Assembly (NCBI RefSeq): GCF_000003605.2
Contig: NW_003113741.1
Span: 1 to 28,482, forward strand
DNA from: Saccoglossus kowalevskii
Lineage: Eukaryota; Hemichordata; Enteropneusta; Harrimaniidae
DNA length: 28,482 bases
Reading direction: 5' to 3'
The translations under genes and the position numbers were made by a program. Under the pieces are notes generated by a model. The model made no database searches and was not told the origin of the DNA. It saw only the letters and a list, made by a program, of their open reading frames with translations. Below are positions 1 to 13,445 of the stretch, in pieces (position 1 is the stretch's first letter; each line of letters opens with the position of its first letter).

Positions 1-1022
1 TTATAGACGAATACGTATGCCTAGTTGTAAATACCTATATATCACCTGAAAGCTTAGTTATAGGCGAATACGTATGCCTAGATGTAAATACCTATATATC
101 ACCTGAAAGCTTAGTTATAGGCGAATACGTATGCCTAGTTGTAAATACCTATATATCACCTGAAAGCTTAGTTATAGACGAATGCGTATGCCTAGTTGTA
201 AATACCTATATATCATGTGAAAGCTTAGTTATAGGCGAATACGTATGCCTAGTTGTAAATACCTATATATCACCTGAAAGCTTAGTTATAGACGAATGCG
301 TATGCCTAGTTGTAAATACCTATATATCATCTGAAAGCTTAGTTATAGACGAATACGTATGCCTAGTTGTAAATACCTATATATCATCTGAAAGCTTAGT
401 TATAGACGAATACGTATGCCTAGTTGTAAATACCTATATATCACCTGAAAGCTTAGTTATAGACGAATACGTATGCCTAGTTGTAAATACCTATATATCA
501 CCTGAAAGCTTAGTTATAGGCGAATACGTATGCCTAGTTGTAAATACCTATATATCATCTGAAAGCTTAGTTATAGGCGAATACGTATGCCTAGTTGTAA
601 ATACCTATATTTAATCTGAAAGCTTAGTTATAGACGAATACGTATGCCTAGTTGTAAATACCTATATATCATCTGAAAGCTTAGTTATAGACGAATACGT
701 ATGCCTAGTTGTAAATACCTATATATCACCTGAAAGCTTAGTTATAGGCGAATACGTATGCCTAGATGTAAACACCTATATATCACCTGAAAGCTAAGTT
801 ATAGGCGAATACGTATGCCTAGTTGTAAATACCTATATATCACCTGAAAGCTTAGTTATAGGCGAATACGTATGTCTAGTTGTAAATACCTATATATCAC
901 CTGAAAGCTTAGTTATAGACGAATACGTATGCCTAGTTGTAAATACCTATATATCACCTGAAAGCTTAGTTATAGACGAATGCGTATGCCTAGTTGTAAA
1001 TACCTATATATCATCTGAAAGC
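1..1022 (+). repeat. 18-unit block, copy 1 (C-type)
   Basis: The order of monomer subtypes here matches 5927-6948 almost unit for unit. Two rare marks sit at the same places: an in-frame TAA at 612-614 (from TTTAATC replacing the usual TATCATC) and another at 795-797 (CTTAG changed to CTAAG). Both are offset from the second copy by exactly 5926 bases, which is 104 units less the net two bases lost between them. The two copies differ at scattered sites, such as the TCATGTG variant in the fourth unit and C/T at position 49 of the seventh. The block therefore duplicated some time ago. The left end is cut by the window edge. Confidence 0.85.
54..110 (+). repeat. Reference monomer of the satellite
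   Basis: First complete unit of the window, used here for numbering. Positions 54-57 with 1-2 of the next unit form AAGCTT, which recurs once per unit. Positions 15-22 are the palindrome ATACGTAT, with the CpG at 18-19; a second CpG is at 12-13. Positions 43-55 hold a third segment beginning ATATCA. This copy carries G at 11 and A at 29. Bases 56-57 plus 1-22 resemble bases 23-42: GC, TAGTT, TA, AATAC and TAT occur in the same order in both, with a 4-base insert (GACG) in the first. The monomer therefore looks like a diverged dimer of 24 and 20 bases plus a 13-base tail. That origin is inference. Confidence 0.9.
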
Positions 1023-2277
1023 TTAGTTATAAGCGAATACGTATGCCTAGTTGTAAATACCTATATATCACATGAAAGCTTAGTTATAGACGAATACGTA
1101 TGCCTAGTTGTAAATACCTATATATCACCTGAAAGCTTAGTTATAGGCGAATACGTATGCCTAGTTGTAAATACCTATATATCACCTGAAAGCTTAGTTA
1201 TAGACGAATGCGTATGCCTAGTTGTAAATACCTATATATCATCTGAAAGCTTAGTTATAGGCGAATACGTATGCCTAGTTATAAATACATATATATCACC
1301 TGAAAAGCTTAGTTATAGACGAATGCGTATGCCTAGTTGTAAATACCTATATATCATCTGAAAGCTTAGTTATAGACGAATACGTATGCCTAGTTGTAAA
1401 TACCTATATATCACCTGAAAGCTTAGTTATAGACGAATACGTATGCCTAGTTGTAAATACCTATATATCATCTGAAAGCTTAGTTATGGGCGAATACGTA
1501 TGCCTAGTTGTAAATACCTATATATCATCTGAAAGCTTAGTTATAGACGAATACGTATGCCTAGTTGTAAATACCTATATATCACCTGAAAGCTTAGTTA
1601 AAGACGAATACGTATGCCTAGTTGTAAATACCTATATATCATCTGAAAGCTTAGTTATGGGCGAATACGTATGCCTAGTTGTAAATACCTATATATCACC
1701 TGAAAGCTTAGATATAGGCGAATACGTATGCCTAGTTATAAATACCTATATATCATCTGAAAGCTTAGTTATAGACGAATACGTATGCCTAGTTGTAAAT
1801 ACCTATATATCATCTGAAAGCTTAGTTATGGGCGAATACGTATGCCTAGTTGTAAATACCTATATATCACCTGAAAGCTTAGTTATAGGCGAATACGTAT
1901 GCCTAGTTGTAAATACCTATATATCACCTGAAGGCTTAGTTATAGACGAATGCGTATGCCTAGTTGTTAATACCTATATATCATCTGAAAGCTTAGTTAT
2001 AGGCGAATACGTATGCCTAGTTGTAAATACCTATATATCACCTGAAAGCTTAGTTATAGACGAATGCGTATGCCTAGTTGTAAATACCTATATATCATCT
2101 GAAGGCTGAGTTATAGACGAATACGTATGCCTAGTTGTAAATACCTATATATCATCTGAAAGCTTAGTTATAGACGAATACGTATGCCTAGTTGTAAATA
2201 CCTATATATCACCTGAAAGCTTAGTTATAGACGAATACGTATGCCTAGTTGTAAATACCTATATATCATCTGAAAGC

Positions 2278-2505
2278 TTAGTTATGGGAGAATACGTATG
2301 CCTAGTTGTAAATACCTATATATCACCTGAAAGCTTAGTTATAGAAGAATACGTATGCCTGGTTGTAAATACCTATATATCATCTGAAAGCTTAGTTATG
2401 GGCGAATACGTATGCCTAGTTGTAAATACCTATATATCACCTGAAAGCTTAGTTATAGACGAATACGTATGCCTAGTTGTAAATACCTATATATCACCTG
2501 AAAGC
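2278..2505 (+). repeat. GGGAG/CCTGG module, truncated copy (4 units)
   Basis: Starts with the rare unit ATGGGAG (ATG at 2284), followed by a unit with GAAGAA and CCTGG. The same pair occurs at 10425, 23304, 25185 and 27294. Here only the first four units match; the next unit lacks the GTTGAAAAT change seen in the three longest copies and the array passes into C-type units. This point is the junction between an M-type and a C-type stretch. Confidence 0.75.
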
Positions 2506-3189
2506 TTAGTTATAGACGAATACGTATGCCTAGTTGTAAATACCTATATATCACCTGAAAGCTTAGTTATAGGCGAATACGTATGCCTAGTTGTAAATAC
2601 CTATATATCATCTGAAAGCTTAGTTATAGACGAATACGTATGCCTAGTTGTAAATACCTATATATCATCTGAAAGCTTAGTTATAGGCGAATGCGTATGC
2701 CTAGTTGTAAATACCTATATATCACCTGAAAGCTTAGTTATAGGCGAATACTTATGCCTAGATGTAAATACCTATATATCATCTGAAAGCTTAGTTATAG
2801 ACGAATACGTATGCCTAGTTGTAAATACCTATATATCACCTGAAAGCTTAGTTATAGGCGAATACGTATGCCTAGTTGTAAATACCTATATATCATCTGA
2901 AAGCTTAGTTATAGGCGAATACGTATGCCTAGTTGTAAATACCTATATATCACCTGAAAGCTTAGTTATAGACGAATGCGTATGCCTAGTTGTAAATACC
3001 TATATATCATCTGAAAGCTTAGTTATAGACGAATACGTATGCCTAGTTGTAAATACCTATATATCACCTGAAAGCTTAGTTATAGACGAATACGTATGCC
3101 TAGTTGTAAATACCTATATATCACCTGAAAGCTTAGTTATAGACGAATACGTATGCCTAGTTGTAAATACCTATATATCACCTGAAAGC

Positions 3190-4060
3190 TTAGTTATAGG
3201 CGAATACGTATGTCTAGTTGTAAATACCTATATATCACCTGAAAGCTTAGTTATAGACGAATACGTATGCCTAGTTGTAAATACCTATATATCACCTGAA
3301 AGCTTAGTTATAGACGAATGCGTATGCCTAGTTGTAAATACCTATATATCATCTGAAAGCTTAGTTATAGGCGAATACGTATGCCTAGTTGTAAATACCT
3401 ATATATCACCTGAAAGCTTAGTTATAGACGAATGCGTATGCCTAGTTGTAAATACCTATATATCATCTGAAAGCTTAGTTATAGACGAATACGTATGCCT
3501 AGTTGTAAATACCTATATATCACCTGAAAGCTTAGTTATAGACGAATACGTATGCCTAGTTGTAAATACCTATATATCACCTGAAAGCTTAGTTATAGGC
3601 GAATACGTATGCCTAGTTGTAAATACCTATATATCACCTGAAAGCTTAGTTATAGACGAATGCGTATGCCTAGTTGTAAATACCTATATATCATCTGAAA
3701 GCTTAGTTATAGGCGAATACGTATGCCTAGTTGTAAATACCTATATATCACCTGAAAGCTTAGTTATAGACGAATGCGTATGCCTAGTTGTAAATACCTA
3801 TATATCACCTGAAAGCTTAGTTATAGACGAATACGTATGCCTAGTTGTAAATACCTATATATCATCTGAAAGCTTAGTTATAGACGAATACGTATGCCTA
3901 GTTGAAAATACCTATATATCACCTGAAAGCTTAGTTATAGGCGAATACGTATGCCTAGATGTAAATACCTATATATCACCTGAAAGCTTAGTTATAGGCA
4001 AATACGTATGCCTAGTTGTAAATACCTATATATCACCTGAAAGCTTAGTTATAGACGAAT
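3190..4060 (+). repeat. C-type block shared with about 6780-7705
   Basis: Unit order from the TGTCTAG unit (TGT at 3211) to past the GTTGAAAAT unit (3901-3909) recurs from 6799 to beyond 7549. The TGT marks are 3588 bases apart (63 units less 3 slips) and the GAAAAT marks 3645 apart (64 units less 3). One monomer was therefore gained or lost between the marks: three consecutive A11/Y-type/C49 units in the later copy against two here. This is a direct trace of single-unit unequal exchange. Confidence 0.75.
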
Positions 4061-5352
4061 GCGTATGCCTAGTTGTAAATACCTATATATCATCTGAAAG
4101 CTTAGTTATAGGCGAATACGTATGCCTAGTTGTAAATACCTATATATCACCTGAAAGCTTAGTTATAGACGAATACGTATGCCTAGTTGTAAATACCTAT
4201 ATATCATCTGAAAGCTTAGTTATAGACGAATACGTATGCCTAGTTGTAAATACCCATATATCACTGAAAGCTTAGTTATAGACGAATACTTATGCCTAGT
4301 TGTAAATACCTATATATCACCTGAAAGCTTAGTTATAGGCGAATACGTATGCCTAGTTGTAAATACCTATATATCACCTGAAAGCTTAGTTATAGACGAA
4401 TGCGTATGCCTAGTTGTAAATACCTATATATCATCTGAAAGCTTAGTTATAGGCGAATACGTATGCCTAGTTGTAAATACCTATATATCACCTGAAAGCT
4501 TAGTTATAGACGAATGCGTATGCCTAGTTGTAAATACCTATATATCATCTGAAAGCTTAGTTATAGACGAATACGTATGCCTAGTTGTAACTACCTATAT
4601 ATCATCTGAAAGCTTAGTTATAGACGAATACGTATGCCTAGTTGTAAATACCTATATATCACCTGAAAGCTTAGTTATAGGCGAATACGTATGCCTAGAT
4701 GTAAATACCTATATATCACCTGAAAGCTTAGTTATAGGCGAATACGTATGCCTAGTTGTAAATACCTATATATCACCTGAAAGCTTAGTTATAGACGAAT
4801 GCGTATGCCTAGTTGTAAATACCTATATATCATCTGAAAGCTTAGTTATAGGCGAATACGTATGCCTAGTTGTAAATACCTATATATCACCTGAAATCTT
4901 AGTTATAGACGAATGCGTATGCCTAGTTGTAAATACCTATATATCATCTGAAAGCTTAGTTATAGACGAATACGTATGCCTAGTTGTAAATACCTATATA
5001 TCATCTGAAAGCTTAGTTATAGACGAATACGTATGCCTAGTGTAAATACCTATATATCATCTGAAAGCTTAGTTATGGGCGAATACGTATGCCTAGTTGT
5101 AAATACCTATATATCACTGAAAGCTTAGATATAGGCGAATACGTATGCCTAATTATAAATACCTATATATCATCTGAAAGCTTAGTTATAGACGAATACG
5201 TATGCCTAGTTGTAAATACCTATATATCATATGAAAGCTTAGTTATGGGCGAATACGTATGCCTAGTTGTAAATACCTATATATCACCTGAAAGCTTAGT
5301 TATAGACGAATACGTATGCCTAGTTGTAAATACCTATATATCATCTGAAAGC

Positions 5353-5922
5353 TTTGTTATGGGCGAATACGTATGCCTAGTTGTAAATACCTATATATCA
5401 TCTGAAAGCTTAGTTATAGACGAATATGTATGCCTAGTTGTAAATACCTATATATCATCTGAAAGCTTAGTTATAGGCGAATACGTATGCCTAGTTGTAA
5501 ATACCTATATATCATCTGAAAGCTTAGATATAGGCGAATACGTATGCCTAGTTGTAAATACCTATATGTCACCTGAAAGCTTAGATATAGGCGAATACGT
5601 ATGCCTAGTTGTAAATACCTATATATCACCTGAAAGCTTAGTTATAGGCGAATACGTATGCCTAGTTGTAAATACCTATATATCACCTGAAGGCTTAGTT
5701 ATAGACGAATGCGTATGCCTAGTTGTAAATACCTATATATCATCTGAAAGCTTAGTTATAGGCGAATACGTATGCCTAGTTGTAAATACCTATATATCAC
5801 CTGAAAGCTTAGTTATAGACGAATGCGTATGCCTAGTTGTAAATACCTATATATCATCTGAAGGCTGAGTTATAGACGAATACGTATGCCTAGTTGTAAA
5901 TACCTATATATCATCTGAAAGC
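5353..5922 (+). repeat. 10-unit block, copy 1, ending in the TGA module
   Basis: Carries a distinctive run: a TATGTA unit, two units with TTAGATATA, a TATATGTCAC change (G at 5568), a GAAGGCTTAG unit, two TGC units and an in-frame TGA at 5866-5868. The same run is at 15951-16520 with a constant offset of 10598 bases at every mark checked (5353, 5568, 5866). The intervening DNA, about 186 units, is otherwise differently ordered, so this is a block copy and not a long-period repeat of the whole region. Confidence 0.85.
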
Positions 5923-8900
5923 TTAGTTATAGACGAATACGTATGCCTAGTTGTAAATACCTATATATCACCTGAAAGCTTAGTTATAGGCGAATACGTA
6001 TGCCTAGATGTAAATACCTATATATCACCTGAAAGCTTAGTTATAGGCGAATACGTATGCCTAGTTGTAAATACCTATATATCACCTGAAAGCTTAGTTA
6101 TAGACGAATGCGTATGCCTAGTTGTAAATATCTATATATCATCTGAAAGCTTAGTTATAGGCGAATACGTATGCCTAGTTGTAAATACCTATATATCACC
6201 TGAAAGCTTAGTTATAGACGAATGCGTATGCCAAGTTGTAAATACCTATATATCATCTGAAAGCTTAGTTATAGACGAATACGTATGCCTAGTTGTAAAT
6301 ACCTATATATCACCTGAAAGCTTAGTTATAGACGAATACGTATGCCTTGTTGTAAATACCTATATATCACCTGAAAGCTTAGTTATAGACGAATACGTAT
6401 GCCTAGTTGTAAATACCTATATATCACCTGAAAGCTTAGTTATAGGCGAATACGTATGCCTAGTTGTAAATACCTATATATCATCTGAAAGCTTAGTTAT
6501 AGGCGAATACGTATGCCTAGTTGTAAATACCTATATTTAATCTGAAAGCTTAGTTATAGACGAATACGTATGCCTAGTTGTAAATACCTATATATCATCT
6601 GAAAGCTTAGCTATAGACGAATACGTATGCCTAGTTGTAAATACCTATATATCACCTGAAAGCTTAGTTATAGGCGAATACGTATGCCTAGATGTTAATA
6701 CCTATATATCACCTGAAAGCTAAGTTATAGGCGAATACGTATGCCTAGTTGTAAATACCTATATATCACCTGAAAGCTTAGTTATAGGCGAATACGTATG
6801 TCTAGTTGTAAATACCTATATATCACCTGAAAGCTTAGTTATAGACGAATACGTATGCCTAGTTGTAAATACCTATATATCACCTGAAAGCTTAGTTATA
6901 GACGAATGCGTATGCCTAGTTGTAAATACCTATATATCATCTGAAAGCTTAGTTATAGGCGAATACGTATGCCTAGTTGTAAATACCTATATATCACCTG
7001 AAAGCTTAGTTATAGACGAATGCGTATGCCTAGTTGTAAATACCTATATATCATCTGAAAGCTTAGTTATAGACGAATACGTATGCCTAGTTGTAAATAC
7101 CTATATATCACCTGAAAGCTTAGTTATAGACGAATACGTATGCCTAGTTGTAAATACCTATATATCACCTGAAAGCTTAGTTATAGACGAATACGTATGC
7201 CTAGTTGTAAATACCTATATATCACCTGAAAGCTTAGTTATAGGCGAATACGTATGCCTAGTTGTAAATACCTATATATCACCTGAAAGCTTAGTTATAG
7301 ACGAATGCGTATGCCTAGTTGTAAATACCTATATATCATCTGAAAGCTTAGTTATAGGCGAATACGTATGCCTAGTTGTAAATACCTATATATCACCTGA
7401 AAGCTTAGTTATAGACGAATGCGTATGCCTAGTTGTAAATACCTATATATCACCTGAAAGCTTAGTTATAGACGAATACGTATGCCTAGTTGTAAATACC
7501 TATATATCATCTGAAAGCTTAGTTATAGACGAATACGTATGCCTAGTTGAAAATACCTATATATCACCTGAAAGCTTAGTTATAGGCGAATACGTATGCC
7601 TAGATGTAAATACCTATATATCACCTGAAAGCTTAGTTATAGGCGAATACGTATGCCTAGTTGTAAATACCTATATATCACCTGAAAGCTTAGTTATAGA
7701 CGAATGCGTATGCCTAGTTGTAAATACCTATATATCATCTGAAAGCTTAGTTATAGGCGAATACGTATGCCTAGTTGTAAATACCTATATATCACCTGAA
7801 AGCTTAGTTATAGACGAATGCGTATGCCTAGTTGTAAATACCTATATATCACCTGAAAGCTTAGTTATAGACGAATACGTATGCCTACTTGTAAATACCT
7901 ATATATCACCTGAAAGCTTAGTTATAGGCGAATACGTATGCCTAGTTGTAAATACCTATATATCACCTGAAAGCTTAGTTATAGGCGAATACTTATGCCT
8001 TGATGTAAATACCTATATATCACCTGAAAGCTTAGTTATAGGCGAATACGTATGCCTAGTTGTAAATACCTATATATCACCTGAAAGCTTAGTTATAGAC
8101 GAATACGTATGCCTACTTGTAAATACCTATATATCACCTGAAAGCATAGTTATAGGCGAATACGTATGCCTAGTTGTAAATACCTATATATCACCTGAAA
8201 GCTTAGTTATAGGCGAATACTTATGCCTTGATGTAAATACCTATATATCACCTGAAAGCTTAGTTATAGGCGAATACGTATGCCTAGTTGTAAATACCTA
8301 TATATCATCTGAAAGCTTAGTTATAGGCGAATACGTATGCCTAGTTGTAAATACCTATATATCACCTGAAAGCTTAGTTATAGACGAATACGTATGCCTA
8401 GTTGTAAATACCTATATATCACCTGAAAGCTTAGTTATAGACAAATGCGTATGCCTAGTTGTAAATACCTATATATCATCTGAAAGCTTAGTTATAGACG
8501 AATACGTATGCCTAGTTGTAAATACCTATATATCATCTGAAAGCTTAGTTATAGACGAATACGTATGCCTAGTTGTAAATACCTATATATCACCTGAAAG
8601 CTTAGTTATAGGCGAATACGTATGCCTATATGTAAATACCTATATATCACCTGAAAGCTTAGTTATAGGCGAATACGTATGCCTAGTTGTAAATACCTAT
8701 ATATCACCTGAAAGCTTAGTTATAGACGAATGCGTATGCCTAGTTGTAAATACCTATATATCATCTGAAAGCTTAGTTATAGGCGAATACGTATGCCTAG
8801 TTGTAAATACCTATATATCACCTGAAAGCTTAGTTATAGACGAATGCGTATGCCTAGTTGTAAATACCTATATATCATCTGAAAGCTTAGTTATAGACGA

Positions 8901-10424
8901 ATACGTATGCCTAGTTGTAAATACCTATATATCACCTGAAAGCTTAGTTATAGACGAATACGTATGCCTAGTTGTAAATACCTATATATCACCTGAAAGC
9001 TTAGTTATAGACGAATACGTATGCCTAGTTGTAAATACCTATATATCACCTGAAAGCTTAGTTATAGGCGAATACGTATGCCTAGTTGTAAATACCTATA
9101 TATCACCTGAAAGCTTAGTTATAGGCGAATACTTTTGCCTTGATGTAAATACCTATATATCACCTGAAAGCTTAGTTATAGGCGAATACGTATGCCTAGT
9201 TGTAAATACCTATATATCATCTGAAAGCTTAGTTATAGGCGAATACGTATGCCTAGTTGTAAATACCTATATATCACCTGAAAGCTTAGTTATAGACGAA
9301 TGCGTATGCCTAGTTGTAAATACCTATATATCATCTGAAAGCTTAGTTATAGACGAATACGTATGCCTAGTTGTAAATACCTATATATCACCTGAAAGCT
9401 TAGTTATAGACGAATACGTATGTCTAGTTGTAAATACCTATATATCACCTGAAAGCTTAGTTATAGACGAATACGTATGCCTAGTTGTAAATACCTATAT
9501 ATCACCTGAAAGCTTAGTTATAGGCGAATACGTATGCCTAGTTGTAAATACCTATATATCACCTGAAAGCTTAGTTATAGACGAATGCGTATGCCTAGTT
9601 GTAAATACCTATATATCTTCTGAAAGCTTAGTTATAGGCGAATACGTATGCCTAGTTGTAAATACCTATATATCACCTGAAAGCTTAGTTATAGACGAAT
9701 GCGTATGCCTAGTTGTAAATACCTATATATCATCTGAAAGCTTAGTTATAGACGAATACGTATGCCTAGTTGTAAATACCTATATATCATCTGAAAGCTT
9801 AGTTATAGACGAATACGTATGCCTAGTTGTAAATACCTATATATCACCTGAAAGCTTAGTTATAGACGAATACGTATGCCTAGATGTAAATACCTATATA
9901 TCACCTGAAGCTTAGTTATAGGCGAATACGTATGCCTAGTTGTAAATACCTATATATCACCTGAAAGCTTAGTTATAGACGAATGCGTATGCCTAGTTGT
10001 AAATACCTATATATCATCTGAAAGCTTAGTTATAGGCGAATACGTATGCCTAGTTGTAAATACCTATATATCGCCTGAAAGCTTAGTTATAGACGAATGC
10101 GTATGCCTAGTTGTAAATACCTATATATCATCTGAAAGCTTAGTTAAAGACGAATACGTATGCCTAGTTGTAAATACCTATATATCACCTGAAAGCTTAG
10201 TTATAGACGAATACGTATGCCTAGTTGTAAATACCTATATATCACCTGAAAGCTTAGTTATAGACGAATATGTATGCCTAGTTGTAAATACCTATATATC
10301 ACCTGAAAGCTTAGTTATAGGCGAATACGTATGCCTAGTTGTAAATACCTATATATCATCTGAAAGCTTAGTTATAGACGAATACGTATGCCTAGTTGTA
10401 AATACCCATATATCACCTGAAAGC
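5923..10424 (+). other. C-type domain without M-type units
   Basis: About 79 consecutive units in which the ATGGG variant was not seen, while the TGC variant is common and often alternates with GGC/TAC units (A11-G17-T49, then G11-A17-C49). No open frame with an ATG longer than a few codons exists here, although the underlying frame is open for long stretches. Rare unit types with TACTTATGCCTTGATG lie near 7989, 8218 and 9130 (the last with TTTTGCC). A 1-bp loss (GAAAGC to GAAGC) is near 9909. Confidence 0.8.
5927..6948 (+). repeat. 18-unit block, copy 2 (C-type)
   Basis: Counterpart of bases 1-1022, with TAA at 6538-6540 and 6721-6723 in the matching units and the same TGT variant in the unit near 6799. 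Private changes include GCCAAG near 6230, GCCTTG near 6345, GCTATAG near 6609 and GTTAAT near 6694. Beyond about 6948 the two copies part: copy 1 has an AGC-bearing unit, while this copy runs into a series that instead matches about 3190-4060. The region is thus a junction of two older blocks. Confidence 0.85.
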
Positions 10425-10994
10425 TTAGTTATGGGAGAATACGTATGCCTAGTTGTAAATACCTATATATCACCTGAAAGCTTAGTTATAGAAGAATACG
10501 TATGCCTGGTTGTAAATACCTATATATCATCTGAAAGCTTAGTTATGGGCGAATACGTATGCCTAGTTGTAAATACCTATATATCACCTGAAAGCTTAGT
10601 TATAGACGAATACGTATGCCTAGTTGTAAATACCTATATATCACCTGAAAGCTTAGTTATAGACGAATACGTATGCCTAGTTGAAAATACCTATATATCA
10701 TCTGAAAGCTTAGTTATGGGCGAATACGTATGCCTAGTTGTAAATACCTATATATCATCTGAAAGCTTAGTTATAGACGAATACGTATGCCTAGTTGTAA
10801 ATACCTATATATCACCTGAAAGCTTAGTTATAGACGAATACGTATGCCTAGTTGTAAATACCTATATATCATCTGAAAGCTTAGTTATGGGCGAATACGT
10901 ATGCCTAGTTGTAAATACCTATATATCACCTGAAAGCTTAGATATAGGCGAATACGTATGCCTAGTTATAAATACCTATATATCATCTGAAAGC
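10425..10994 (+). repeat. GGGAG/CCTGG module, full 10-unit copy
   Basis: Same ten-unit order as 23304-23873 and 25185-25754: ATGGGAG unit, GAAGAA/CCTGG unit, ATGGG unit, plain unit, GTTGAAAAT unit, ATGGG, two plain units, ATGGG, then a TTAGATATA unit with GTTATAAAT. It opens an M-type stretch that runs to about 11700. Distances to the other copies are 12879 and 14760 bases. Confidence 0.85.
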
Positions 10995-12191
10995 TTAGTT
11001 ATAGACGAATACGTATGCCTAGTTGTAAATACCTATATATCACCTGAAAGCTTAGTTAAAGACGAATACGTATGCCTAGTTGTAAATACCTATATATCAT
11101 CTGAAAGCTTAGTTATGGGCGAATACGTATGCCTAGTTGTAAATACCTATATATCACCTGAAAGCTTAGATATAGGCGAATACGTATGCCTAGTTATAAA
11201 TACCTATATATCATCTGAAAGCTTAGTTATAGACGAATACGTATGCCTAGTTGTAAATACCTATATATCATCTGAAAGCTTAGTTATGGGCGAATACGTA
11301 TGCCTAGTTGTAAATACCTATATATCATCTGAAAGCTTAGTTATAGGCGAATACGTATGCCTAGTTGTAAATACCTATATATCATCTGAAAGCTTAGTTA
11401 TAGGCGAATACGTATGCCTAGTTGTAAATACCTATATATCACCTGAAAGCTTAGATATAAGCGAATACGTATGCCTAGTTATAAATACCTATATATCATC
11501 TGAAAGCTTAGTTATAGACGAATACGTATGCCTAGTTGTAAATACCTATATATCATCTGAAAGCTTAGTTATGGGCGAATACGTATGCCTAGTTGTAAAT
11601 ACCTATATATCACCTGAAAGCTTAGTTATAGACGAATACGTATGCCTAGATGTAAATAGCTATATATCACCTGAAAGCTTAGTTATGGGCGAATACGTAT
11701 GCCTAGATGTAAATACCTATATATCACCTGAAAGCTTAGTTATAGACGAATACGTATGCCTAGTTGTAAATACCTATATATCATCTGAAATCTTAGTTAT
11801 AGGCGAATACGTATGCCTAGTTGTAAATACCTATATATCACCTGAAAGCTTAGTTATAGACGAAATACGTATGCCTAGTTGTAAATACCTATATATCACC
11901 TGAAAGCTTAGTTATAGGCGAATACGTATGCCTAGTTGTAAATACCTATATATCACTGAAAGCTTAGTTATAGACGAATGCGTATGCCTAGTTGTAAATA
12001 CCTATATATCATCTGAAAGCTTAGTTATAGGCGAATATGTATGCCTAGTTGTAAATACATATATATCACCTGAAAGCTTAGTTATAGACGAATGCGTATG
12101 CCTAGTTGTAAATACCTATATATCATCTGAAAGCTTAGTTATAGACGAATACGTATGCCTAGTTGTAAATACCTATATATCACCTGAAAGC

Positions 12192-13445
12192 TTAGTTATA
12201 GGCGAATACGTATGCCTAGATGTAAATACCTATATATCACCTGAAAGCTTAGTTATAGGCGAATACGTATGCCTAGTTGTAAATACCTATATATCACCTG
12301 AAAGCTTAGTTATAGACGAATGCGTATGCCTAGTTGTAAATACCTATATATCATCTGAAAGCTTAGTTATAGGCGAATACGTATGCCTAGGTGTAAATAC
12401 CTATATATCACCTGAAAGCTTAGTTATAGACGAATGCGTATGCCTAGTTGTAAATACCTATATATCATCTGAAAGCTTAGTTATAGACGAATACGTATGC
12501 CTAGTTGTAAATACCTATATATCACCTGAAAGCTTAGTTATAGACGAATACGTATGCCTAGTTGTAAATACCTATATATCACCTGAAAGCTTAGTTATAG
12601 ACGAATACGTATGCCTAGTTGTAAATACCTATATATCACCTGAAAGCTTAGTTATAGGCGAATACGTATGCCTAGTTGTAAATACCTATATATCATCTGA
12701 AAGCTTAGTTATAGACGAATACGTATGCCTAGTTGTAAATACCTATATATCATCTGAAAGCTTAGTTATAGGCGAATACGTATGCCTAGTTGTAAATACC
12801 TATATATCACCTGAAAGCTTAGTTATAGGCGAATACTTATGCCTAGATGTAAATACCTATATATCATCTGAAAGCTTAGTTATAGACGAATACGTATGCC
12901 TAGTTGTAAATACCTATATATCACCTGAAAGCTTAGTTATAGGCGAATACGTATGCCTAGTTGTAAATACCTATATATCATCTGAAAGCTTTGTTATAGG
13001 CGAATACGTATGCCTAGTTGTAAATACCTATATATCACCTGAAAGCTTAGTTATAGACGAATGCGTATGCCTAGTTGTAAATACCTATATATCATCTGAA
13101 CGCTTAGTTATAGACGAATACGTATGCTTAGTTGTAAATACCTATATATCACCTGAAAGCTTAGTTATAGACGAATACGTATGCCTAGTTGTAAATACCT
13201 ATATATCACCTGAAAGCTTAGTTATAGACGAATACGTATGCCTTGTTGTAAATACCTATATATCACCTGAAAGCTTAGTTATAGACGAATGCGTATGCCT
13301 AGTTGTAAATACCTATATATCATCTGAAAGCTTAGTTATAGACGAATACGTATGCCTAGTTGTAAATACCTATATATCATCTGAAAGCTTAGTTATAGAC
13401 GAATACGTATGCCTAGTTGTAAATACCTATATATCACCTGAAAGC
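12192..13445 (+). repeat. 22-unit higher-order repeat, copy 1
   Basis: Begins at the unit with CTAGATG (GAT at 12219). Order: that unit, G-type, TGC, G-type, TGC, three plain C49 units, a T49 pair, a G-type unit, a unit with TACTTATGCCTAGATG, and on to the next CTAGATG unit exactly 1254 bases (22 x 57) later. The following copy repeats the first 14 unit types in order. Private marks in this copy are GGTGTA near 12390 and CGCTTAG near 13101. Confidence 0.85.

Noticed and set aside
4236-4275. Short frame beginning MPSCKY at 4236, and its equivalents at 5089 and 11928, as alternative gene starts.
   Set aside because: This is the third forward frame, which meets TGA once per unit. It joins the open frame only where a 1-bp deletion removes that stop, so the start is an artefact of the slip.
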